A stretch of DNA of 64,000 bases from Streptomyces glomeratus (GCF_021462825.1 NZ_JAKEEB010000018.1:62001-126000); one strand, 5' to 3'. Positions 26,408-34,921 are shown, counted from the stretch's first letter. Made by a program: numbers and translations. The notes: a model not told the origin generated them from the letters alone.

Positions 26408-27103
26408 TCACCCGGCGGCCAGTCGGCGCGCGAGATCGGCGACCCCGGCGGCCTCCCGGTCGGCGGGGCGCAGCGCCGCCGGGTAGGGAACGGGTGTCCG
26501 CCGCAGCCAGGCGGCGGACAGACCCGCCCGTCCGGCGCCGTCGACGTCCCAGGGGTGCACCGAGACCAGCATGGCTTGTGCGGCGGGTACGTCCACCGCG
26601 CGCAGCGCGTACGCATAGGCGGCCCTGGCCGGCTTCCAGCTGCCCGCGCCCTCGATGTCGAGGTGCTCCTCGAAACAGTCCCCGAGTTCGGCCCGGTCCA
26701 GGACCGCGCGGGTGGTGTCGGCCGAGCCGTTCGTCAGGGTCACCAGGCGATGTCCGGCCGCGTACAGGGCCCGTACGCCGTCGGGCACGTCCGGGTGCAC
26801 GGGCAGCCCGGGCAGAGCGGCCAGGACGTGGTCCACGGCCGCTCCGGGGTCCGGTGCACCGGGCCGTTCCCGGGCGAGCAGGGTCAGCAGCACGTCCCGG
26901 GCCACAGCGGCGAAGGAGGCGTGACCGCCCGCGAGAGTCAGGGCGAATCCGTCGCGCAGCACTCCGGCGAACCAGACCGGCAGCAGACGCCCGGGCAGGC
27001 CGATGTCCTCCAGGCGCGCGGCGAGCGGGCCCATGTCCGTGAGCGTTTCGTTGACGTCGAAGACGAGAAGGGGCAGTCGTGTGTCACGGAGCACGCAGAT
27101 CAC
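26408..27103 (-). CDS. HAD-superfamily hydrolase, haloacid dehalogenase type II
   Basis: A 231-residue type II haloacid dehalogenase-like enzyme. HAD motif I is 'LLVFDVNETLTDM' (nucleophilic Asp near residue 15), motif II 'LVTLTNGSADTTRAVL', motif III lysine in 'EGAGSWKPARAAYAYAL', and the acidic motif IV is 'MLVSVHPWDVDGAGRAGL', where the family has H-x-W-D. It would hydrolyse (S)-2-haloacids or related phospho/halo substrates. The 5' end overlaps the upstream membrane gene by 20 bp. GTG 27103 or GTG 27094 may be the start. Confidence 0.88.
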   Translation of the reverse strand: MICVLRDTRLPLLVFDVNETLTDMGPLAARLEDIGLPGRLLPVWFAGVLRDGFALTLAGGHASFAAVARDVLLTLLARERPGAPDPGAAVDHVLAALPGLPVHPDVPDGVRALYAAGHRLVTLTNGSADTTRAVLDRAELGDCFEEHLDIEGAGSWKPARAAYAYALRAVDVPAAQAMLVSVHPWDVDGAGRAGLSAAWLRRTPVPYPAALRPADREAAGVADLARRLAAG

Positions 27104-27620
27104 CGTCCCCGGCCGGCAGTGCGAGAGCGTGCGCGGCCATCCGCTCCTCGCGGTTGACCCATGCCCAGGTGACGGCCACCGCGGCGCCGCCGACGGGCAG
27201 CATGGCGACGATCATGGCCAGACCCTCCAGGGAGTGCCCGGCGGCCACGACTCCGACCGCGGGCAGATCCAGCAGCGGAGCGGCCAGGAACAGACAGAGG
27301 CAGCGGCCCGGGTCGCTCAGGCGGTGCCGGGTGTGCGCAAGGACGGGGAGCCGGAAGACGACTGCGGCCGCCAGCAGGGCCGGTTCGGTCAGGAACGCCC
27401 CGCCGGGGGGCGTCAGGCCCACCATGTCGCCGAGCACCGCCCAGGCGTGCGTCAGCACCAGCAGGGGCAGGGCGACGCCCGCGGGCAGGCTCACCCGTTC
27501 CCACAGCGGCGCGCGGCGCACGAGCCAGAGCGCGCCGGGGACCAGCGCGGCCAGGACGAGGCCGGAACAGGCCATCGCCGCCGCGGAGGCCAGAGAGTCC
27601 GGGTGTGCCGTGTGGTGCAC
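27084..27620 (-). CDS. Cytochrome c oxidase assembly (CtaG-like) membrane protein
   Basis: A 178-residue protein with about five hydrophobic helices, including 'ACSGLVLAALVPGALWLV', 'LPLLVLTHAWAVLGDMVG' and 'GLAMIVAMLPVGGAAVAVTW'. Topology and position directly after cytochrome oxidase sequence suggest the CtaG/Caa3_CtaG group that helps insert copper into oxidase. It is shorter than usual for CtaG, so the identification is tentative. GTG start with GAGAGGTG 7-8 bases upstream. It may now be an orphan, because the oxidase genes upstream are deleted. Confidence 0.55.
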   Translation of the reverse strand: MHHTAHPDSLASAAAMACSGLVLAALVPGALWLVRRAPLWERVSLPAGVALPLLVLTHAWAVLGDMVGLTPPGGAFLTEPALLAAAVVFRLPVLAHTRHRLSDPGRCLCLFLAAPLLDLPAVGVVAAGHSLEGLAMIVAMLPVGGAAVAVTWAWVNREERMAAHALALPAGDGDLRAP

Positions 27621-27624
27621 GCCG

Positions 27625-28104
27625 GTTCACCTCTCCCGGGGCGCGGTGCCGCGCAGCGCCAGTCCGCCCGCCAGGGCCAGCAGTGGAATCGCCAGGGCCA
27701 GCAGCCACCGGCCGTAGACGAAGTGCGACGTCACGGGAGGTCAGCCGCAGCTGGACGGGACGCCCCGTCGGGACCACCAGGGTCGGCAGCTTCCCGGCCC
27801 GGCAGTTCGCGGAGACTCTGCGCCGGTCGGGGGACTGCGGGTAGCGGAAGTCCCAGCACCACTGGAAGCCGGTCACGTCGACCCGGACGGGCGCGGCGCC
27901 GGCCGCCCGGTGCTCCCGGTGGTTCTGCCAGGCGGTCCACGCCACCAGGAAGACCGCGAACCCGGTCAGCACGCTGATGCAGTACGCCTCGAGCCTCGGG
28001 CGTTCCGGCCGTCTGGAGGCGCCCGTCCCGCGGCCGGCCCGGCGGGCGATCAGCGCATAGCCGAAGAGGGCGAACACGTCGCCGAAGATGTGTCGCTGTG
28101 TCAC
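27625..28104 (-). pseudogene. Cytochrome c oxidase subunit II-like gene, truncated and fused by deletion
   Basis: From GTG 28104, a subunit II-like N-terminus is readable: 'IFGDVFALFGYALIARRAGR', a second membrane helix ('CISVLTGFAVFLVAWTAW') and the start of the cupredoxin domain ('RVDVTGFQWCWDFRYPQSPD', later 'VQLRLTSRDV'). Right after S-R-D-V, where the CuA-binding part should follow, the frame turns into another open frame with one membrane helix ('FVYGRWLLALAIPLLALAGG') ending at a TGA just before the CtaG-like gene. All CuA ligands are missing. Confidence 0.65.
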
Positions 28105-28499
28105 CGCGCCGCCCTCCGGGTGAGCCGCTCACCCCGGTACCCCGGAACCCTGTGGCCCCGGAGTTCTTCACACGTCGTCGTCTCGCCACCGTCACCGTCA
28201 CCGCCACCGTCAGGCAACTCACCACGGTCACCGGCAAGCAATCCGATCACCGAGCCACCCGGACATTACGGGCGCGGTGTGCGCTCCGCGAGGGGACACA
28301 CCGCAGGCCGGAGTCCCCCGGCAGCCCGGGTTCACACCTCCTCGCCGGGACGGACACCGGTTCGGCCGGGCACGTCACGGGTACTCACCAGCGGCCGTGG
28401 GGAAGGGGATGAGCCTGTGCCCACTGCATGCGGCGCACCCCGTACGGCAGTTGATGCACCCGAACCCCTGCAACCGCCCCCACCCGAGCGGGGCCCTGC

Positions 28500-28700
28500 G
28501 CACACCGCATGGGCGACGATGGTCGGCACGGGTGATCCAGGCGCGGGTGCCGGTCACCGACCCGATGTCACCGCCGACCGGTGCACGGGCGCAGCCTGCA
28601 CCTGGTGGGCCTGCCCTGCCACTGGGGTCGCAACGGCTGCAGCACCGGCGACGAGCAACTGGCCGGAGGTCTGCGCGGCGGCCACGGCCGAGGACCGTGA
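28500..28700 (+). pseudogene. Formate dehydrogenase alpha subunit, extreme C-terminal relic
   Basis: From 28581, 'VHGRSLHLVGLPCHWGRNGC' followed by S-T-G-D matches the hallmark C-terminus of molybdopterin formate dehydrogenases (V-x-G-R/K-x-H-x-V-G-L-P-x-H-W-G). Just upstream, in another frame, 'RVIQARVPVTDPMSPPT' corresponds to the preceding conserved 'ARALVTDRM-P-L' segment. The TGA is at 28698. Everything N-terminal, including any selenocysteine site, is gone. Confidence 0.6.
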
Positions 28701-28782
28701 TCGTGGCACGGCCTGTTCGAACCGCCCGCCGGTGACCTTGTGACGGTTGTTCAGCTCCCCCGAGCGATTGTGAGAGGCGCGC

Positions 28783-29300
28783 CTTCAGCACCAAGCCGGT
28801 GTCCGGGCCGATCGCGGCGGCGTAGTCGGCGACGGTCGTGCGGTGGGTGGTGCAGAACTCGCGGAGCCGGGCCCCGGTGGATACGAGGTCCGGGAGCCGG
28901 AAACCGTCCCCGATCTCCACCACCATCTCCCCCGGCTGACGACGATGTCCTTGCCGGCGGCCGGCGCGGTGGCGAGGAGGACGAGCGCGGCGGCACCGTT
29001 GTCGACGACGTGCACCGCCGCGGCGGACGGGGCCCGGTCGTGCAGGGTCCCGCAGAGCCGTGCGCCCTCGGCGGGCGCGTACGCCTGTGCACAGGTCCAG
29101 CTCGGCAGTCCGTCGGCCCGGCCGAGGTTGGTGTGCAGCACGAGACCGATTGCGTTGATCACCGCCCGGAGCCCGCCGGCCGTGCCGGGGCAGCAGGGCG
29201 GCTGCCGCGTCTTCCACCTGCTCCGGAGGGATACTGCCATCGCGCTGCCCGTCGGTGCGCGGAATCCGCTGTGGCGCGTCGGTGGTGTCGCGGGGCCGTG
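28783..29300 (-). pseudogene. selA: Selenocysteine synthase (SelA) N-terminal relic
   Basis: Frameshifted remains of L-seryl-tRNA(Sec) selenium transferase. Recognisable pieces are 'RIPRTDGQRDGSIPPEQVED' (about 29200-29265), then in another frame 'VINAIGLVLHTNLGRADGLP' (about 29100-29160), 'AAAVHVVDNGAAALVLLATA', and back in the first frame 'EMVVEIGDGFRLPDLVSTGA' and 'DYAAAIGPDTGLVLK' (to about 28783). The PLP-lysine half of the enzyme is absent. It lies next to a formate dehydrogenase relic, its usual functional partner. Confidence 0.75.
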
Positions 29301-29425
29301 ACGAACCGGCGGAGCGGTCCGCGGCCGTCCCGGTCCGCTCGCCCGACCCGTCCGCTGCGATCTTCCACTGATGCAGCCCCCGGCGTTCGACGTACGGGGA
29401 GGGTCCGGGGGCCGCGGTCCCGGGT

Positions 29426-29740
29426 TCAGGGACGGGTGCGGGAAGCGATCCTGGTGCGGTCCAGGGCCCTTCTGAACTCGTCCAGCTCCGGCTGCGGCAG
29501 GTCGCCGCCCTGGGCGAACTTGAGGACGTGTTCGGCGATGAGCCGCAGCTTGGTGTTCGTGTGCTGCGAGACGTCCCGCAGCACCCCCCAGGCTTCGTCC
29601 TGCGGGATCCGCCCCAGTACGACCACCGCGCCGATGGCCTGGTCGACCAGGGCGTGCGAAACCACCGCGCGCTTCAGATGCCGATTCTCCACCCGCAGCC
29701 GCTCGCACTCCTGGGCCAGTTCCGTAGTGCCCGCTGTCAC
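29426..29740 (-). CDS. ANTAR-domain protein (paralogue 2)
   Basis: A 104-residue paralogue of the protein at 20223-20537. A short coiled-coil ('ELAQECERLRVENRHLKRAV') is followed by an ANTAR fold ('LVDQAIGAVVVLGRIPQDEA', 'WGVLRDVSQHTNTKLRLIAE') and the shared 'FAQGGDLPQPELDEFRRALD' tail. It is closer to the ANTAR consensus (S-Q-x-T-N-x-K-L) than paralogue 1 and probably acts in RNA antitermination. GTG 29740 is preceded by GGAAGG-rich sequence. No sensor domain or histidine kinase is adjacent. Confidence 0.85.
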   Translation of the reverse strand: MTAGTTELAQECERLRVENRHLKRAVVSHALVDQAIGAVVVLGRIPQDEAWGVLRDVSQHTNTKLRLIAEHVLKFAQGGDLPQPELDEFRRALDRTRIASRTRP

Positions 29741-29798
29741 CCTTCCACCTTCCCGCAGGAGGGGTCCGAGCACGACTCAAACTTTGGCCACACCTTGT

Positions 29799-30452
29799 TC
29801 ACGGTCGGGCAAGGCCGGGCGGCGAACCGCAGGGCTCGTGCCGGGCGCCCATGGCAACGGTGGTGGTGAGGCGTACGACGCAGGGGGCCCGGGGGGTCGA
29901 TCCGAACCCGAACCGCACGGGCGGTTCGACCGGGGCGAGGGAGCCCAGGTCCTCGCCCTCGTAGCGGGCCGCGGCGGCGGTGACGGGATGCAGGTCCTTC
30001 GCCCCGTACCACTCGTACCGGCCGGCGCCCGCGCTGCCACAGGTCCGCGCGCCCAGCAGCAGCCGCGCCGGCAGGGCCACCGCCGCGGCCCAGGCGGGAC
30101 GGGCGGAGAGCGGCCCGGGCACGGCCCTGAGCAGACGTCCCAGGGCACCCCGGCGGCCCAGGGTGAAGTGCAGATGCAGGCACGGGGCGGTCACCGTCCA
30201 GTGACGCCCGGCGATATCCACCCTGACCGGCGTCACCCGTACCTCGTCGAAGGCGTAGGTGCCCGCGATGAAGTCCGCCGTCTGCGCGGAGGGGGCCAGC
30301 AGGAGGCGGTGCCCGTCCTGCCGCTCGAGCATGACGTCGTCGAAGGGCCCGAACGGCGTGCGTACCCAGCGCCCCACCACCACACGGGTCCCGGACGACG
30401 TACCGATGCCGGCGATCCAGCCGTCGAAGCGCAGCCGGTCGTACGGCCGCAC
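29799..30452 (-). CDS. Hypothetical protein, co-transcribed with hemerythrin
   Basis: A 217-residue protein starting at GTG 30452, 16 bp after the hemerythrin-domain stop, so probably in one operon. The first 115 residues look like beta-rich sequence ('DRLRFDGWIAGIGTSSGTRV', 'PFGPFDDVMLERQDGHRLLL'). There is no signal peptide, no transmembrane helix of typical length and no catalytic motif I recognise. The C-terminal 40 residues are proline- and arginine-rich. Confidence 0.75.
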   Translation of the reverse strand: MRPYDRLRFDGWIAGIGTSSGTRVVVGRWVRTPFGPFDDVMLERQDGHRLLLAPSAQTADFIAGTYAFDEVRVTPVRVDIAGRHWTVTAPCLHLHFTLGRRGALGRLLRAVPGPLSARPAWAAAVALPARLLLGARTCGSAGAGRYEWYGAKDLHPVTAAAARYEGEDLGSLAPVEPPVRFGFGSTPRAPCVVRLTTTVAMGARHEPCGSPPGLARP

Positions 30453-30468
30453 GGCCGGCCTCGCCGTG

Positions 30469-31056
30469 TCAGGTGCCGCCGCGGGATCGGGTGACGGCGT
30501 CCTTCACCCGGTCGACCAGGGAGGCGAAGGGCCCGGTGATCCACTGGGCGGCGGGCGATCCCGCCGCGGTCGGGTGCGGGTGGGTCGGTGCCATCTTCTC
30601 GACCATCTGGAGCTGGGCGCCCATCCGCTTGAGCTGGTCCTCGTCGCAGCCCTGACGCACGGCGGGGAACTCCTCCTGCTCCTCGTGCTCGGCATGGGCG
30701 ATCACCGACCGCTCGAAGGCGGCGAGCCTGTCGTCGAACTCGGGGCTGCTGACGTCCATCTTCTCCAGCTGGGCGAGGACCTTGTTGGCCGCCTTCTCCT
30801 CATGGTTGCGGGCGTCGGCCTCCGCCTGCCCCGCGGTCTTCTTGGCCGTGGGCCGCAGGATCATCTCCTCCGCGGTCTCGTGGACCGCCAGCAGAGCCCT
30901 CAGCTCGTCGAAGATCGACTTCTTCTGCTCCCCCTGCGCGCTCTTGACCTCGGCGAACAAGTCGCGGATCCGGGCGTGCTGCAACAGCAGGATGCGGACC
31001 ACGTCGCCCTCCGGAAGCCGCGCCGCCTGCTCGCGTTCCATCGTCGCGTCGCTCAT
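30469..31056 (-). CDS. Hemerythrin HHE domain protein
   Basis: A 195-residue four-helix hemerythrin-like protein. The metal-ligand helices are visible: 'LLLQHARIRDLFAEV' (His), 'LLAVHETAEEMILRP' (H-x-x-x-E), and 'SVIAHAEHEEQEEFPAV' (H-x-x-H-E-x-x-E). Such proteins bind di-iron and sense oxygen or redox stress in the cytoplasm. ATG 31056 follows GAGGAGGG at good spacing. The last 35 residues are a flexible tail. Upstream lies the divergent MarR-MFS pair. Confidence 0.9.
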   Translation of the reverse strand: MSDATMEREQAARLPEGDVVRILLLQHARIRDLFAEVKSAQGEQKKSIFDELRALLAVHETAEEMILRPTAKKTAGQAEADARNHEEKAANKVLAQLEKMDVSSPEFDDRLAAFERSVIAHAEHEEQEEFPAVRQGCDEDQLKRMGAQLQMVEKMAPTHPHPTAAGSPAAQWITGPFASLVDRVKDAVTRSRGGT

Positions 31057-31222
31057 GGCAGCGCCCTCCTCTCCATGTCGGCCGTCGGTTTCACCGGGCG
31101 GGTAACCAGGACAGGAGCCAGCAAAACGGGCCGAAGAGCGCGAAGGGGAACGAAGGGGCTGAGGCGTCCGGGGTGTGTTTACCGGATCAGCCCAGGAGGA
31201 CCCGACAATTAATAACATCGGG

Positions 31223-31252
31223 TTGAACAGCTCAGGCTGATAAACCTAGTGT
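31223..31252 (+). promoter_or_regulatory. Promoter of the marR-MFS operon
   Basis: TTGAAC (31223-31228) and TAGTGT (31247-31252) are spaced by 18 bp and match a vegetative Streptomyces promoter. The start site would be near 31259, only about five bases before ATG 31264. This argues against the in-frame GTG at 31249, which lies inside the -10 box. Confidence 0.6.
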
Positions 31253-31263
31253 TAGTACCTGTG

Positions 31264-31728
31264 ATGGTGAACAAGGACACGGCTTCCGATCGCATCGCGA
31301 CCGCGGAGGACACCGCCCGCCTCGCCTCCGGTCTGCGGCTGGCCGTGGGCCGGATGACCCGGCGGCTGCGTCAGGCGCACGCCGTCGGGGATGTGTCGCT
31401 CTCCGGGGTGTCGGTGCTCGCGCGGCTCGCGGCCGAAGGTCCCGGCTCGCCGGGGTCCCTCGCCGACCTGGAGCGCGTACGGCCGCAGGCGATGGCGAGC
31501 ACGCTGACCGTGCTCGAACAGCGGGGGCTGGTGCGTCGTACACCCGACGCGGCCGACGGACGGCGGGCCGTCGTGGCGATCACCGAGGAGGGACGGGCCA
31601 TGCTGGCGGAGCGGCACTCCGAGTCCGTCCACCGTCTCTCGTCCGCCCTGGAGGAGTTCACGGCTCAGGAGCGCGAGACGCTCGCCGCGGCGCTGCCCCT
31701 CCTCGACCGACTGGCGGCACGGCTGTGA
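31264..31728 (+). CDS. MarR-family transcriptional regulator
   Basis: A 154-residue winged-helix MarR regulator. It has 'LSGVSVLARLAAEGPGSPGS' for the helix-turn-helix entry, recognition helix 'VRPQAMASTLTVLEQRGLVR', and the wing 'RTPDAADGRRAVVAITEEGR' with the D-x-R-x-x-x-V pattern. It probably represses itself and the MFS pump, whose GTG start overlaps its stop by four bases. ATG 31264 is preferred on promoter grounds. The transcript then has an extremely short leader. Confidence 0.9.
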   Translation: MVNKDTASDRIATAEDTARLASGLRLAVGRMTRRLRQAHAVGDVSLSGVSVLARLAAEGPGSPGSLADLERVRPQAMASTLTVLEQRGLVRRTPDAADGRRAVVAITEEGRAMLAERHSESVHRLSSALEEFTAQERETLAAALPLLDRLAARL

Positions 31729-33569
31729 GCGCGGGCGCCTCCGGCACCGGCGACCGGCCTGGGGACCGCGCGGTGGGCGGCCGGCCGTCCGCCGTCCGTA
31801 CGGCGCGCACCACACGCCGGCGGGAACTGCCCCCGGGCCCGGGCTACAAGTGGGTCGCCCTGTCCAACACCACGCTTGGTGTACTGATCGCGACGATGGA
31901 CGCCTCCATCGTGATCATCTCGCTGCCCGCGATCTTCCGCGGGATCGGCCTCGACCCGCTCGCGCCCGGAAACATCGGCTATCTGCTCTGGATGATCCTG
32001 GGCTATCTGCTGGTGTCGGCCGTACTCGTGGTGGTCCTCGGCCGGCTCGGCGACATGTACGGCCGGGTCAAGATCTACAACCTCGGCTTCCTCGTCTTCG
32101 CCTGCGCGTCGATCGCGCTGTCCCTGGACCCGTTCCGGGCGGGCGCGGGAGCCCTGTGGCTGATCCTGTGGCGCATCGTGCAGGCCTTCGGTGGCTCCAT
32201 GCTCACCGCCAACTCGGCCGCCATCCTCACCGACGCCTTCCCCACCCGGCAACGCGGCATGGCCCTGGGCATCAACCAGATCACCGCGCTCGCCGGTCAG
32301 TTCCTCGGACTCCTGGCCGGCGGTCTGCTCGCCGCCGTCGACTGGCGGGCCGTGTTCTGGGTGAGCGTGCCGGTGAGTGCCGCCGGGACGATCTGGTCGT
32401 ATCTGAGTCTGCGCGAGACCGCGGCGGGCCGGCGCGCCCGCATCGACTGGCTGGGGAACATCACCTTCGCGGCGGGCGCGGGGATCCTGCTGGCCGGCAT
32501 CACGTACGGCATCCAGCCCTACGGTTCCAGCGCCACCGGCTGGGCCAACCCCTGGGTGCTCACGGGTCTGTTGGGGGGCGCGGCGCTGCTGCTGCTCTTC
32601 TGCTACGCGGAGACGCGGGTCCCCGAGCCCATGTTCCAGCTGGCCCTGTTCAAGGTGCGGGCGTTCGCCGCGGGCAATCTGGCCGCTCTGCTGACCGCGA
32701 TCGCGCGCGGCGGGCTGCAGTTCATGCTCATCATCTGGTTGCAGGGGATATGGCTGCCCCTGCACGGCTACGCGTTCGAGGACACCCCGCTGTGGGCGGG
32801 CATCTTCATGCTGCCGTTGACGCTGGGCTTCCTGATCGCCGGTCCCCTGTCCGGCTATCTGTCGGACCGGTTCGGCGCCCGTGTGTTCTCCACCGCGGGT
32901 CTGGTCGTCGTCGCTGCCTCCTTCCTGGGCCTGCTGACCCTGCCGGTCGATTTCGACTACGGGGTGTTCGCGGCGCTGCTGCTGCTCAACGGGCTCGGCC
33001 AGGGCATGTTCTCCTCGCCCAACACGTCGTCGGTCATGGGCAGTGTGCCGCCGGAGTACCGGGGCGTCGCCTCGGGGATGCGCTCGACCTTCCAGAACTC
33101 CGGCACCGCCCTGTCCATCGGCGTGTTCTTCTCGCTGATGGTCTCCGGGCTGGCCTCCTCGCTGCCCGCGTCCCTACGGGCCGGACTCACGGCGCACGGC
33201 GTCCCGGCCGGCGCCGCCGGGCACGCGGCGTCCCTGCCGCCGGTCAGCACGCTGTTCGCCACGTTCCTCGGCAACAACCCCGTCGAGCACCTGCTCGCCT
33301 CCGGCGGGACGCTCAGCCACCTTTCGGCGGCCCAGCAGGCCTCGCTGACCGGCCACGGCTTCTTCCCCCGGCTGGTCTCCGGGCCGTTCCACCACGGGCT
33401 GACCATCGTCTTCGGCGTCGCCGCGGCCATGGCCCTGGTCTCCGCGGCCGCCTCGGCCCTGCGCGGCGGGCACACTCCCACGCCGGAGCACACCCCCCAG
33501 GACGGGCCGCCCACGGCCGGCGTGCTCGCCGAGGAGGCACACGGACGGCACAACGCGCCCTCCTCGTGA
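31725..33569 (+). CDS. DHA2-type MFS drug efflux transporter, 14 TM helices
   Basis: A 614-residue proton-coupled efflux pump of the 14-helix DHA2 group. The first helix has the 'TMDASIVIISLPAIFRGIG' D1 motif, the loop 2-3 motif A is 'GRLGDMYGRVKIYN', and motif C-like glycine-rich helix 5 is 'GQFLGLLAGGLLAAVDWR'. The long hydrophilic C-terminus is Pro/Thr-rich. It starts at GTG 31725, overlapping the MarR stop. Substrates are likely toxic organic compounds; the specific one is unknown. Confidence 0.9.
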   Translation: MSAGASGTGDRPGDRAVGGRPSAVRTARTTRRRELPPGPGYKWVALSNTTLGVLIATMDASIVIISLPAIFRGIGLDPLAPGNIGYLLWMILGYLLVSAVLVVVLGRLGDMYGRVKIYNLGFLVFACASIALSLDPFRAGAGALWLILWRIVQAFGGSMLTANSAAILTDAFPTRQRGMALGINQITALAGQFLGLLAGGLLAAVDWRAVFWVSVPVSAAGTIWSYLSLRETAAGRRARIDWLGNITFAAGAGILLAGITYGIQPYGSSATGWANPWVLTGLLGGAALLLLFCYAETRVPEPMFQLALFKVRAFAAGNLAALLTAIARGGLQFMLIIWLQGIWLPLHGYAFEDTPLWAGIFMLPLTLGFLIAGPLSGYLSDRFGARVFSTAGLVVVAASFLGLLTLPVDFDYGVFAALLLLNGLGQGMFSSPNTSSVMGSVPPEYRGVASGMRSTFQNSGTALSIGVFFSLMVSGLASSLPASLRAGLTAHGVPAGAAGHAASLPPVSTLFATFLGNNPVEHLLASGGTLSHLSAAQQASLTGHGFFPRLVSGPFHHGLTIVFGVAAAMALVSAAASALRGGHTPTPEHTPQDGPPTAGVLAEEAHGRHNAPSS

Positions 33570-33585
33570 TGTCCGCGCGCCGGAC

Positions 33586-33603
33586 ACCGGCCACCAGGCC
33601 GGT
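33586..33603. terminator. Short hairpin after the MFS gene
   Basis: ACCGGCC (33586-33592) and GGCCGGT (33597-33603) with loop ACCA, 17 bases after the MFS stop. A modest terminator candidate. Confidence 0.45.
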
Positions 33604-33763
33604 CGGCCGAGCGGAGTAGTCGGCGGCGGGCATCCGTCCTCCCGGCGGGGGACAGGCAACCGGGGCCCGGGTGTGGCCCGGCCCTGAGGCCGTCATCTCT
33701 CGTGGAAGCTGGACGACCACGCGTCCCCTCCTCGACCGTCCCCATTCCGGAAGGAACACACCC

Positions 33764-34873
33764 ATGCCCAACTGTGCCGCCGTCGCCCGGCAGGCCGCCT
33801 GCTACCTCGGTGGAGCCGCCGTCGTCGCCTCCCTCGCCGTTCCACACGCTGCCGCCGCACCGGGATCCGGCCGGCAGGTCGGCGCCACACAGGTTCGGTG
33901 CAGCGCCGCCTCCCTGATCTCCGCGATCAAGACCGCGAACAGCGGCACAGGCGGCAGGCTGGCGCTCGCCCCGCACTGCACCTACCACCTGACCGCCGCC
34001 TACTCCCGCCAGGACGGCCTCCCGGCCATCACCAAGCGGATCACCGTCCTCGGCAACGGCGCCACCATCCAGAGAGACGCGTCGGCATCCGGCCGCTTCC
34101 GGATCTTGCACGTGGCCTCGGGCGGGAGCCTGGACGTGCGGGACGTCACCGTCCGGGGCGGGAAGGTCGCCGGGACCCAAGAGCTCGGTGCGGGGATCCT
34201 GGTCCAGGCCATGGGCAATCTGAATCTGTACCGCAGCAGGGTGAGCCAGAACTCCTCCGGGCGCAACGGCGGCGGGGTGGCCGTGATGGGCACCGCGACC
34301 ATCAGCAACTCCGAGCTGGTGGCCAACACGGCCACGTTCGGTGGCGGCCTCGTCCAGTTCGGCTCCATCTCCAGGACCACGATCATCAAATCCCAGATCC
34401 GGTACAACGTCGCGCGCTTCGACGGCGGAGGCCTGGAGTTCGGCGGCGGGACCGCCCTCGTCCGCGACAGCCACGTGGATCACAACTCCGCGACGTCCGG
34501 CGACGGCGGCGGTGGTATCTACAGCGGAGCCGACCTGCAGGTCCTCCGCTCGACCGTCGACCGCAATCGCGCCGGCATCATCTCGACCCAGCCCGGGGGC
34601 GGAGGCATCTACAACGACGGTTCACTGTCCCTGCGGGACACATCGGTCAGCAACAACACGGTCACCGGTAGCGCGTCCCAAGGCGGGGGCCTCTACAACC
34701 TCGGTGGCCACGTCACCCTGTCGAACGCGCGGATCATCGGTAACTCCGCCGCCAAGGCGCCGGCCGGTGTATGGACCGACACCCGGGTCGGGACGCTGCG
34801 TTCGCGGATCGTGAACAACACGCACACCAACTGCCAGCGCAGCCCTGTGGTCCCTGCGGGCTGCGTGAAGTGA
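33764..34873 (+). CDS. Secreted right-handed beta-helix (polymorphic repeat) protein
   Basis: A 369-residue secreted protein. The signal peptide ends near 'VPHAAAAPGSG' (about residue 34). The remainder is a parallel beta-helix: repeated short rungs with G-G-G and N-S/T turns, such as 'SQNSSGRNGGGVAVMGTATI', 'ANTATFGGGLVQFGS', 'DHNSATSGDGGGGIYSGADL' and 'SNNTVTGSASQGGGLYNLGG'. The fold is shared by pectate lyases, but the acidic calcium site and catalytic Arg of lyases are not evident, so an adhesin or structural role is as likely. GGAAGGAA precedes the ATG. Confidence 0.85.
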   Translation: MPNCAAVARQAACYLGGAAVVASLAVPHAAAAPGSGRQVGATQVRCSAASLISAIKTANSGTGGRLALAPHCTYHLTAAYSRQDGLPAITKRITVLGNGATIQRDASASGRFRILHVASGGSLDVRDVTVRGGKVAGTQELGAGILVQAMGNLNLYRSRVSQNSSGRNGGGVAVMGTATISNSELVANTATFGGGLVQFGSISRTTIIKSQIRYNVARFDGGGLEFGGGTALVRDSHVDHNSATSGDGGGGIYSGADLQVLRSTVDRNRAGIISTQPGGGGIYNDGSLSLRDTSVSNNTVTGSASQGGGLYNLGGHVTLSNARIIGNSAAKAPAGVWTDTRVGTLRSRIVNNTHTNCQRSPVVPAGCVK

Positions 34874-34903
34874 CGCCGGGACCGGCGCACATCCGCGACG
34901 AGG

Positions 34904-34921
34904 TCCCGAAGGCCTTCGGGA
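34904..34921. terminator. 18-bp perfect palindrome after the beta-helix gene
   Basis: TCCCGAAGGCCTTCGGGA is fully self-complementary and sits about 30 bp after the stop of the secreted protein gene. Probable terminator. Confidence 0.6.

Noticed and set aside
28280..28400. Possible selC (tRNA-Sec) near the selA relic
   Set aside because: GGTTCACACC and GC-rich arms looked suggestive, but I could not build a consistent 8-bp acceptor stem and anticodon TCA loop.
31249..31728. GTG 31249 as start of the MarR gene
   Set aside because: This codon lies inside the likely -10 box (31247-31252), so it would not be transcribed; ATG 31264 is preferred.
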